This document shows, in pieces, positions 52,382 to 61,310 of a DNA stretch of 64,000 nt (position 1 is the first letter of the stretch; each line of letters starts with the position of its first letter). A program made the position numbers and the translations under genes. Under the pieces are notes generated by a model, which did not search any database, was not told the origin of the DNA, and was given only the letters and a program-made list of their open reading frames with translations. The stretch spans positions 26,734-90,733 of the forward strand of contig QNGE01000846.1 of NCBI GenBank assembly GCA_008508345.1, in the 5' to 3' direction. Origin of the DNA: Paragonimus westermani. Lineage: Eukaryota > Platyhelminthes > Trematoda > Plagiorchiida > Troglotrematidae.

Positions 52382-52672
52382 TTAGATGTAGTGTTCGCCT
52401 ACTTTCACGGGGACAACATTAACCCCTGTGTCCGTATTAGTAGGACAATTCTCGTAAATAGAAGGGTCAAGCATAAAGAAGAGGCGACAGTCTGAAAAGC
52501 CAACATCGGTTGTTACCAGTATTACTTCACCTTGACGTTTCCAGATAAGATATTTCCCGCGACGAAACTGTATAAATTGGTAGAGCGGACTTCTCTGGAG
52601 CCAAAACGTTGATGGTAGTAACAGTTGTCTTGGATACCAGAAAGTCTGTGGGAATGATTTCGAGCTCAACAA
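52382..52672 (-). pseudogene. Ty3/gypsy aspartic protease fragment
   Basis: The 96-codon minus-strand frame ends with CRLFFMLDPSIYENCPTNTD then TGVNVVPVKVGEHY and a stop. This matches the retroelement protease start (RLFVxDxxSxxxFLVDTGAxxSVxPP): the active-site D-T-G triad is kept as DTG, the next alanine is valine and the flap-side residues differ. The segment before it may be the end of gag, but its zinc-knuckle cysteines are not clear. The protease would process the Gag-Pol polyprotein; a stop right after the active site makes this copy inactive. Confidence 0.6.
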
Positions 52673-53089
52673 CGGCAGAGTGAGAGCCTCGACTGCGTTA
52701 CCGGTTGTTTTCCATTGATGAGATCTGCAAAATCATGTCAGAAGACCACTATTTTAGCGCACCCAGTTCTGTCTGTCAGTTATGGTCAGGTAACTACTCT
52801 GATGACCCTAAGTGAGTAACCCAAAACGACTTTGATAGTTCTGGCATGCCTGACCGGTTAGCTCTGCTAGTTTATATGGAGGAGTGTCCCATTCAGCAAT
52901 CGATAGTACTTCTTGAATTTCGTCTAGTAGATTTTTGTTCCACAATTCACCCATGTTTGTGTTGAAACTGCGTCATATGGCAGAGGAGATGTGAATAAAT
53001 TGTACCATCCAGATTCTCTGCTGCAAACGGTTTGTGCAGGTTTTGTTCAAAATTTGCTGCTGATTGTGACCCTTAATGTATCACACTGG

Positions 53090-53490
53090 TCAACTTTGTG
53101 TCGCGTATGAATACAGAAAGCAAATTCAGTGGTCACCTGATAGACGCGTTTGGCAGCTACAAAACGGTTCTTAATTCTTCATCAGCGGATTTGTCGACAA
53201 TCCACAGTGGCTTCAACTTGAGCAAACCAAAGTGTGGGATCAAAACTACCGAAATATTGGGAAGATTTAGCGCTGAACCAGACGGCCTGGAGGAACACGA
53301 TCCGGACGGGCGTGCGCTGGTTCAACAAGCATTTGTGGCTGGACCAAGAACAAAATCGTGCGTTACGCAAAGAAACCATCGGTGCTATAGGTCGCGCTGA
53401 CGAAATTATATGGCGTGGCGATGTGTGCGGCCGCGAATGGGCTGGCCGTTTAGGATTAGTAGGTCACCAGCGTACTCATAGTACATAGTC
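53090..53490 (+). pseudogene. LINE ORF 3' end with C-terminal zinc finger
   Basis: Two overlapping frames make up the end of a LINE polyprotein. SADLSTIHSGFN (about 53190) is followed, after a frame change near 53235, by YWEDLALNQTAWRNTIRTG (about 53250-53310), the WE.LA.DR..WR..I..G block typical of the C-terminus of RTE/CR1-like LINEs. RKE and CGREWAGRLGLVGHQRTH (53430-53487) then give a single CCHH finger (C..C.R.F..R.GL..H.RTH). The first cysteine of the finger is glycine here and a stop follows after THST. RT itself is not readable upstream, so the copy is 5' truncated. It may be the same family as the minus-strand LINE at 18.4-21.1 kb. Confidence 0.65.
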
Positions 53491-53640
53491 AGCGAAGAGA
53501 CGGTCATATGATATGTGATATGCACCTATGGAAATGAAGCGTACGGGTTGGGGAATGGTCATTAGTGTTTAACACGCGATGACCAGGTCGAGTAAACTCT
53601 TGTGAGTCAGCGGAGAGATTTTTCAAGGCAGAAAGGTCGT
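53491..53640 (+). repeat. LINE 3' untranslated tail
   Basis: This follows the stop codon of the LINE frame directly. The part 53520-53615 (gaaatgaagcgtacgggttgg ... gtgtttaacacg ... actcttgtgagtcagcgg) is shared with 50900-51000, which marks it as the conserved tail of the element. No A-rich end was seen. Confidence 0.5.
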
Positions 53641-54985
53641 ATTAACAATAACTCATGATTGCAAGAAGCCTCATGCAGAACTGCGGAACAGATCAAATGA
53701 AAAAGTTTTGGGTATGTGGAGAAGAGAAGAAACTAAAAACTGGGCGTACAACAGAAATTTAGGCGGAGATTCAGCGATCATTTACTGGGACAAAATGAAT
53801 GATCAGTATTACAAGGCTACACTCAACGAATGACTACATTTACACAAAACAGACTCCTCTAAACTAAATTCGATGGGTGATGGGAAAATTCTCCGTTTTA
53901 ATGGCAGTGAACTTCCAGCAAACCTGGCTCCTTCCACTTGTTAGATTGGATGTTGTCACGGTTAGATTACGACAGTAACGACTACATAAAAGCAGAAATC
54001 AAAGCATGGAAGGACGTGATGATGTACTGATTCAAACATTTGACTGATCGTCAAGATACACATTATTCATTTCCAATGTTTATCCCGTTCGTCATCTTGT
54101 TTGCATGACCGCCTACGCATAAAGCTGTTGTCTAATTCACTAGTATTTCTGAATGAATTTGAACCTCAACGGCCTATACTATCTATTCTCGTTTAATTTT
54201 CGAAGATATACTTACTGTGTCGAATGTACTGTCCACATTAGCTTAATTTCACTTATCCTGAATTCAACCTCCCACTTTCAGCAAAACGTTGATCACGTCG
54301 GATTGCTTTAGTCTTCGTAACACCATCAAATTCTCTACTGTCGTCTGTCATCTCGGCGAAAACAGCCTGTTTGCTTCCTGCCGCCGATGTAATTGTGCAC
54401 TCGTGTTCTACCAACCTGTGTCGCCATCGTTTTACTCTCGAATTTATTTCACAAATATCTAATATTGGATTACTGAATGTGATCAACATAGAAGAAGATA
54501 CGGTTAACTGATTACGCTTCCAATTTTTAAATCTGTCGGCTTCTGGATGTCAGTGACTTTCATGGACATTTCTGATGCATTCTTGTCAACCCTACATCTA
54601 TCACTACAGCTGCCCGATTTTCGCATAGCTTACTCTTCTACAGGTTAATACAGACCACTGTTTCGATATCCTGTTCGGGTCGATCCGGACCATCCTCTGA
54701 CCTTAGCCGTTGACACCACAAGCTTACGCACTTATACACAATCAGTGACATGGTTCCGTGGTCTCTGTACCGTTTTCCTACATTGAACTCATTTAGCTAC
54801 TCAGCAGTGTACTCATCACTGATGCTCCCAATCTAGAGGTGCAAACCAAACTTACAAAGGCTGATGTCTATATCAAAATAACCATATTTGTAGTAACTGC
54901 AACTATACCAATCATAATGATACCGAGGATGTAACATCGTCTCCGACTGTTCAACGCTCTATTATTCGCAAATGCAGGTTACTAA
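53641..54985. other. No recognisable gene
   Basis: Short frames only; a 78-codon minus frame at 54253-54489 has no motif. Confidence 0.45.
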
Positions 54986-55090
54986 AACATCAGAATTCCT
55001 AGTGTATATCATTTCTGTCTCTGACGTAAGCGCCTCAGTCGTATCAATTTGTACTGACTGCTTTCTGGAGGAAAGCATGAACACAGAAAT
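54985..55090 (-). pseudogene. Strongly decayed PLE endonuclease fragment
   Basis: The plus strand here (gtatatcatttctg, tctctgacgtaagcgc) runs parallel to 46095-46175 (ctatatgctctacc, tctctgacgtaagtgc), the DNA encoding the GIY-YIG core of the PLE piece at 46.2 kb. The minus strand gives FLCSCF and, in one frame, RLRRLRQRQK, comparable with FTCSCS and QHLRQRKVEHI. No open frame remains. Confidence 0.35.
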
Positions 55091-56780
55091 TGCCAGAAAT
55101 TAGTATCCTTTCAGTACACTGTATATTTCGTACTCCGTCACAGAAGTACAGGCCGAAATAGTGATGGCTGTGTGAATCAGTAACGCGCAGCCAATGTTCA
55201 TGCCTTTACACGCTATATGGTCAGATGATTGAAAATCTGAGACATAAAGAACGGTAAGAAAGCGCAAGTTCTTAAAACTAATTTATCGGTATCCTCCGGA
55301 CATTTCTGTCAGCATAGGCATGCTAATTTAGAAAGTTGAACCACATCCCAATCCGTGAACCAGAATTGCCCGCGCTTCGACGAGAGTTCTTGAATTAAGC
55401 CCCCTAAATAATAATGTGCATAAACACACTTCAATACACACTTTGCCACACCTATTAATCAAAACAAAGAAGCAAACTCTATCACTGAAAAAAGTTCTAC
55501 GAGAAGATGGCAGAAAAACCGTCTATTGATTGAAAGAGTAAACAGATGATTGAATCGATTATCTTCAACCTTACCATTTACCATCATATTTCCGAACGAG
55601 ACAAGGAAAGGGTAAGATGTATGGGTACTTGCCAGTAGATGTGGGAAAAGTCACCTGTCCAAAATAATTAGCTTAATGGAGAACAAACAATATTCAGATC
55701 ATAACTGTGTTAAACAAATCTGTTTAGGCAATAATATCACTAAACAGATCAATACACGATCACTGTGACCTCCCTCTAACACTAAGTCAGAACGTAAATC
55801 ATGTTCGATTTCATTCTGCTCACCAATTCTAACCTTCAGACAGTGTTTGACCGTGTACAGGAAATGTGTGTACTTATTTGAGACTCATTAGTCAGAAGCG
55901 CTGAACAACTTTAATCTCAGACTGTTAGAACGTTTTCACTGAACAAATGCTTGAACAAATTTGACGAACCAGAAAAACGAACAAAGTTGGTAAGTTGGTT
56001 TCACTCGAATCATTTTTTATATGCTGCAAGCATGGAGAGCGGTTTTTGAACTCAAAATTAGTTACGCTAAATACTAGTGTTAGACTTCAGAAGAAATATA
56101 CTGTAAAATCTAGTTGTATGAAAAGTTGTCATCCTACAGTCTTAGAGCAGTGCTGAATTATAGTTTTAATGGTGAGTACTTCACAAATTAGACGGCTAGT
56201 TCACCACAACACTACCAAACTCATGACAGCTGATCCTTGAATTATCAGAATGTAAAGTTTCTGGAACTGCAGATTTTTTTCCATACAAGCTTATTTAGCC
56301 GCTGAAAAATTGCATTCAATGTTAACATCTCGCGATGTATGTCTTCTATGGCTATTGGTGAACTGGATCAAGGGAACTCAGTGTTTTAAATTTTTCAAAC
56401 GAAGACTCCCTGCGCATACAACGCGGGCGTTGGACAGATTNTAGAATGGCCTGATTACAGAAACAACGTGAATGTTATTTCCGAATGCGTTTTGTTCCCT
56501 ACCAATTACGAGTAGCCCTGACTTTGATCTCTTTCAATTCTGTGGGTTCTTACCTGGTGTTCTCCTTATGATTAGTCGTCACATGACCAGTTCCAATCTC
56601 CCAAACAGTTTCATGCTGAGACAATGGCCAGTTGACTTGGTTTCCTCTTAGATAGTGATGATGTCAAACCCTCTTAGTGTATCCCAAACACTGGTGTGAT
56701 CATGCAGCGGCTTGGGTTGATGGAATACTGAGAAATGCAGTTATCCCAAGAGTGTGTGAGTGAAAAAATATTGCGCAAAG
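55091..56780. other. No recognised gene; one assembly gap
   Basis: Only short frames. A single n lies at 56441. Unlike the n at 57191 and 58040, its flanks show no duplication that I can see. Confidence 0.5.
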
Positions 56781-56789
56781 AATTATTTC

Positions 56790-57606
56790 AGTCAAATTCT
56801 CAGGCAAATGTTGGATGCAACTACGGCTCCTCCAAAAATCGCTCATCCGTGGAGTGAGAAAAAGTGTTTCATTTTGGGAGTATTTATTTCTGGAAAGCAG
56901 TGAACTCCATTGTGTATTTTCTGTTTAATGTGACTGGCTAAATCGGTGGAATTGTGGCACTTTTATGAAAGTCTTCGAACTAGCCAGCGTGCACGGTTGA
57001 CGCTTTGGCTTGCTTTGGAAGAAAATCCATCAGCTTGTGGCTTGTTGTAACAGTTACACAACGTGTATGACACACAATTGAGAAAGGGCGTTACACAGTG
57101 ATTAAGAATCACAAAGTGGTGAATAATAACGTTGTCTCTCAACGTCGCCGAGCGAAATATCGAGAAAAGGTCGGCTTTCCGTTGTCATATNAGTCAAATT
57201 CTCAGGCAAATGTTGGATGCAACTACAGCTCCTGCAAAAATCGATCATCTGTGGAGTGAGAAAAGTGTTTCATTTTAAAAGCATTTATTTCTGGAAAGCA
57301 GCGAACTCCATTGTGTATTTTCTGTTTAATGTGACTGTGGCTAAATCGGTGGAATTGTGTCATTTTCATGAAAGTCTTCGAACTAGCCAGCGTGCACAGT
57401 TGACGCTTTGGTTTGCTTTGGAATAAAATGCATCAGATAGTAACTCCAGCATGTAGCTTGTTGTAGCAGTTACACAACGTGTATGACACACAATTGAGAA
57501 AGGGCGTTACACAGTGATTAAGAATCACAAAGGGGTGAATAATAACGTTGTCTCTCAACGTCGCCGAGCAAAATATCGAGAAAAGATGGGCTTTCCGTTG
57601 TCGTAT
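56790..57606 (+). repeat. Adjacent duplication around n at 57191
   Basis: 56790-57190 and 57192-57606 are the same sequence with about 25 substitutions plus a few indels, including one extra block of some 13 bases in the second copy. The n falls exactly at the junction. The arrangement is what results when two versions of a locus, such as diverged haplotypes, are placed side by side across a gap; a true tandem duplication is the alternative. Confidence 0.85.
56792..57010 (+). other. Candidate exon, copy in left half of duplication
   Basis: A strong acceptor-like ttatttcag ends at 56791. One frame after it is open for about 45 codons (FSGKCWMQLRLLQKSLIRG) and then shifts. In the right-hand copy the same DNA, with one base fewer in an A run, is open for 69 codons (57217-57426), ending in CHFHESLRTSQRAQLTLWFAL. 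The comparable left segment reads LRTSQRARLTLWLALEENPS in another frame. Each copy is broken at different places, so the intact frame may exist on one allele. The product is not recognised; a decayed duplicate is possible. Confidence 0.3.
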
Positions 57607-57715
57607 CATGTCGCACTTATGGACATCTGGCAGTACAGTTAAACGCGGACATGGATATTATCGTGTTGCCTTGTCTTACCTCGGCTCACAGTCGATTCCA
57701 GAAACGACCGATGTG
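57600..57715 (+). other. Candidate exon with consensus donor
   Basis: The frame reads HLWTSGSTVKRGHGYYRVAL and continues SYLGSQSIPETTD up to 57715, where gtgagtag, a consensus 5' splice donor, follows directly. The upstream border is not clear. I do not recognise the protein. The donor is the main reason to keep it. Confidence 0.25.
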
Positions 57716-57803
57716 AGTAGAAGGATTATATACTAGAGTGTTTTATCCAGTCACTCAGCGTTTTAAGAAGCTCTGATAATTAGCCACTCATGGTTAGGTT
57801 CTT

Positions 57804-58277
57804 TCTGGTTTGCAATGAATGACTTTCGGTTCACAATACAAACGCGGTACTGGGATCACCAATCGTAGGTGCTCCGATTCTTTGGCGAAATCTGTGTTAT
57901 GTTTTGAGCTCTCACACTCTGCATGAGGTATGAAAGCCATCATACTCATGGTTCAAGTCTCATTCGATGGACGTTGGTTACTGTGTAGTTCAGAGGACAA
58001 ATGTTTGCTGATTAAGTCATGTACTAGATAACCTAATCTNTCTGGTTTGCAATGAATGACTTTCGGTTCACAATACAAACGCGGTACTGGGATCACCAAT
58101 CTTAGGTTCTCCGATTCTTTGGCGAAATCTGTGTTATGTTTTGAGCTCTCACACTCTGCATGAGGTATGAAAGCCATCATACTCATGGTTCAAGTCTCAT
58201 TCGAGGGACGCTGGTTACTGCGTAGTTCAGAGAACTAAGTGTTTGCTGATTAAGTCATGTACCAAATAAACTAATCT
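57804..58277 (+). repeat. Adjacent duplication around n at 58040
   Basis: 57804-58039 and 58041-58277 are the same roughly 236-base sequence with about a dozen differences, and the n sits exactly at the junction. I see no protein motif in the unit; it would lie in an intron of the candidate gene. As with the duplication at 56790-57606, unmerged alleles are the simplest explanation. Confidence 0.85.
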
Positions 58278-58351
58278 TGGTTTTATTTTGCTAGATCTGT
58301 GCATAAAGCTAACTTGTGACTTAATTATATATCTCAATAATTCCTCATCAG

Positions 58352-58484
58352 GTTTAATCATGAGCAAGATGGATTTTGTCCGAGATGTTCACCTTACTGT
58401 TTCCATCTCTGACAGTGTCGGACAGATTTCAAGTCTTAGGAATGTTTTCTGCATGACCACTGGAGTGTTGTTACAATCCTTAAG
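58352..58484 (+). other. Candidate internal exon of unidentified gene
   Basis: The exon is bounded by an acceptor-like attcctcatcag (ending at 58351) and a donor aag|gtacat (after 58484). The frame encodes DFVRDVHLTVSISDSVGQIS then LRNVFCMTTGVLLQSL. It ends with two bases of a split codon, which the next candidate exon at 58564 completes as arginine. Both borders and the phase were read from sequence; the gene identity is unknown. Length (133 bases) is normal for an internal animal exon. Confidence 0.4.
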
Positions 58485-58563
58485 GTACATGCTGCGTAAT
58501 GCTTCTTAACTCCCAAGTCTTTTTTGCACAGCAGATTGCCTTTTTGAGGTTTATTTTCTGCAG

Positions 58564-58838
58564 ACAGCGCTGTTCTAGCAACATGACCCTCTGCCCACTT
58601 GTTCACCGAAATCTGTCTCTCAGTGCAAGGTGGGGATTATCTCTGAACAAGAATGTTGAATATCCTGTATCATCTTCAAAAACCTCCACCAAACTTTTCA
58701 CGGACAATTATTTTAACTTCCGCATCCTGGACAACATAAAAAGCTATTTGCTTGATCCGGTTGATTATGAACTTCGAAAGGACTGTGGCCTTCCCAAGTC
58801 GTTTGTTCACATCCTGATGCGGATATTGATAACCAAGT
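58564..58838 (+). other. Candidate exon of unidentified gene
   Basis: The acceptor ttattttctgcag ends at 58563, and the intron from 58485 would be 79 bases long, a usual size for small flatworm introns. The joined frame continues QRCSSNMTLCPLVHRNLSL, ARWGLSLNKNVEYPVSSSK, LFTDNYFNFRILDNIKSYLL and DPVDYELRKDCGLPKSFVHI for about 90 codons, then reaches a stop at 58838-58840. This is the most protein-like non-transposon segment in the window. I cannot name the family. It may be the last exon, or a donor may lie shortly before the stop. Confidence 0.4.
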
Positions 58839-59419
58839 AGCTTGTTGTTGAATTCTCGTCACAAACCAACTAACAGGAATTACCATATGATTAGCTTCTT
58901 ATCAGGTGTGCATAAGCCCCAGTGATGTTATGGGTAAACATGTGCGTGTGTATGATTAGCTGCCTCACATATGGTACCTGGTTGGTTGTGGCCATAGGTG
59001 AAAGAAGCAAACCGTCCATGCCCAGGTCTGTTAATGTAACGTATCAGTTGTCATCACTACTCACCTTGTCGAATCTGTACACTTTGAACCCTCCTGTACT
59101 CGTGCGAATCAGAAGAGGAATTTAGGGCCTTCACACTACCTGCAGACTTGTTGACTGATATTGATTGAAAAACACGTACATTTGTTCACAAGTAAATTTT
59201 GGATGTCAGGCCACGAGCGACATACTTCAACTCCAGTCACATCAAGTCTAAATGATCGAAATTCAATGAACCATCCGGATCAATTACTTGTCTACGGAGA
59301 GCAATACTTCTTCCTTTAACCAACAGCCCTTTGCTTTGGTGGACAGTCGTGACCACTCATCATCAATGTGACTACGTTCGGGCTATCTATGCTGTCAACC
59401 ACACAGCTACCTCCCTATC

Positions 59420-59528
59420 CCCTCGTTGGTGATACCGACCAGTGGACAGACCGACACATTCTCAAGCTGCTCCGCAAAAGTCCATTTACTCTCACCGTTT
59501 TCCCAGGCCTGGCCTACAAATCCGGACA
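59420..59528 (+). other. Candidate exon with good splice signals
   Basis: An acceptor-like gtcaaccacacag lies directly before, and the donor caa|gttaagt directly after 59528. The open frame between them reads LPPYPLVGDTDQWTDRHILK then LLRKSPFTLTVFPGLAYKSG. Codon third positions are richer in c and g than the flanks, which also looks coding. An open segment just upstream (about 59210-59310) reads NHPDQLLVYGEQYFFL in another frame and may be part of the preceding exon. Relation to the exons at 58352-58838 is not proven: that frame ends in a stop at 58840 unless it is spliced earlier. Confidence 0.35.
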
Positions 59529-59639
59529 AGTTAAGTCAGATTTTTGTTGCTAAGTTATTTTTTTGTTGTTCACTGAAAAGACGAGAAAACAGCGTTATCA
59601 GTCGAACGAATCCAATACACCAATTACGGACTTTTTAAG

Positions 59640-61080
59640 CACAAGTTAACTCTTCTGTCTAGAAGAAGATAAGCCGGAAACGTTGGAAGTATCAGTTTCC
59701 AAGGTGAGACAACAATTCTGTGTACAAATCAATCGTGTAATTAAAAATGCGGAAAAGATATGATATGAAGGAGACCATGGTTGTGAGTGCAAGACAACCA
59801 GATAGGTTAAGCGTCATCTAATTACTGCGTTTGTTATTAAGTGGGATGAATTAAACGATTGCGATGCGGGCCGTCAGAATAAACGTTGTTTGCATACTTG
59901 TTTTGAGTGTATCTGCCCTTTGTGTGGATGAGCGTTGGGTACAATTCACTTCAGATAGAGATGTCTAACTAGACTAAACTAAAATATGCATACGAACCAG
60001 TTCATTTCACACGGGAAACTGGGACCTTAACCTAGTCTCTTCATATCCCAGTTAGTTGATTTGTTTGAATGATGACAGGAAGAGAGATGACAACAAAATT
60101 AACAAACCGACGATATACAAACAGTAATAGCGATCCATTTGTTGGAGAGGCATATGTCGACTTGAGCATCGGTGAGAAATTTTTCCATGAAGAAACAATC
60201 TTATGGGAATTGGCAAAATAAAATGTCTTTGGAAATTTAAGTGATGGAGACAAGTGTTAATGGAATTATCCTCATTGTCATTGGTTAAACTACTATATCT
60301 AATCAATGATAAACCCAAGTAGGCGTTGTATCAGTTGACACTTGTCAAGAGGTCACCAGACAAAATGTGATCAATCCTGCCAACCTAGCCAGTGCAACCG
60401 GAAAGTAGAATAATTTCAAACTTACCAAAATCTTAACGGGCAGTACTTGAAGGCACGGATTTAAGTCATGTTGAATTATTTAACTGCACTTTGGGAATTT
60501 ATTTGGACCTACACAGACAAATTAATGTTTCCCATCTTCTGGGTAGAAAAAGTACGCTCAGCTGATAGTTTCTGAAATTTCGACAGCCGAAGAACCTGTT
60601 GGGGTTACTCCGTTGCTGACAGTTTCACTAACCAGTGGAGGGACGTTTTTAACGAGACATTCTTCTGTGTGCTTATAATTAAAAATCATTTGCAATCTCT
60701 ATAATAAACAGAGTTAGTTTATTGTATGACCTTCTGTTTGATATTCAGTCTGTTATACAAAACGTTTCAGTCTGTGGAAAATCTCCACGATTTGTTTGTG
60801 TGTTAGCGCTTGTATTTCACACAAACTTATATCTCAATTGTCTGAATTACTATTTATGTAGAAGGATTATGCGAAAGTTAATCTACTACTCATCAGTAAT
60901 CTAAAATATCGCCTTGCAGGTTTAATGAGATCAGTGATTTCGACCTGTCTTGGATGTCCTGATCGCTGGGTAGTCGGTTGGAGCTAACAGGACAGTTTCT
61001 GTGTCTTCTCTCGAGGCAATCGGACAACCTGATCATTGCTCACAAGCCAGAGTGGTTGTGCGTTAGGATTTGATAATTTG
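59640..61080. other. No recognisable gene
   Basis: Overlapping minus frames at 60041-60318 have no motif. A short block near 61035-61075 (gccagagtggttgtgcgtta) resembles 62768-62790 (accgagtggttatgcgtaa), perhaps part of another SINE family. Confidence 0.4.
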
Positions 61081-61083
61081 GTC

Positions 61084-61310
61084 GTGCCTAATGTGAGGTC
61101 AATGACGCAGTGGTCAACACGGTTGCCTCATGATTGGAATGGCCGGATTTCATATCCCTGTAGTGGCAAGAATATGCACTACTGACGAGCTATAATCACA
61201 GCGAAACTCGAGTCTAGTGCTTCTTTTCGAAAGTCTATCTGATTGCAAAGCTTGCGAGCAAGTGTGAGTGATGTTCAACTTGAGGAAAAAAACAAGTTAA
61301 CCTGGATTTT
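61084..61310 (+). mobile_element. tRNA-derived SINE, most complete copy
   Basis: The head has an A box (GCAGTGGTCAACACGG) with TTGCCTCATGA, and a B box region (GGCCGGATTTCATATCCC) followed by gtagtggcaagaat. This is the internal RNA polymerase III promoter layout of a tRNA-related SINE. The body follows with gcgaaactcgagtctagtgc, ttcttttcgaaag, aagcttgcgagcaag and gagtgatgttcaacttgagg, matching the copies at 12765, 24781 and 37160. This copy keeps both head and body in order, so it best shows the family's structure. The B box is degenerate, so transcription today is doubtful. Confidence 0.65.

Larger units (their letters stand above)
51590..52680 (-). mobile_element. Ty3/gypsy (CsRn1-like) retrotransposon fossil, protease to RT
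   Basis: In minus-strand order: a protease piece (52672-52382), the region between protease and RT (52330-51930) with FSSHLGLVVDACGRNLI, and the RT N-terminal part (52043-51590). The wording of the linker (ADFLxHFxLLVDxxxxxL) and of the RT start (PSxSPWxSPxHMVxK...WRxCGDYRxLN) is that of Ty3/gypsy elements, closest in my memory to the CsRn1 type described from the liver fluke Clonorchis. RNase H and integrase are not recognisable downstream, so the element is truncated or the rest has decayed beyond recognition. No LTRs were identified. Confidence 0.7.
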
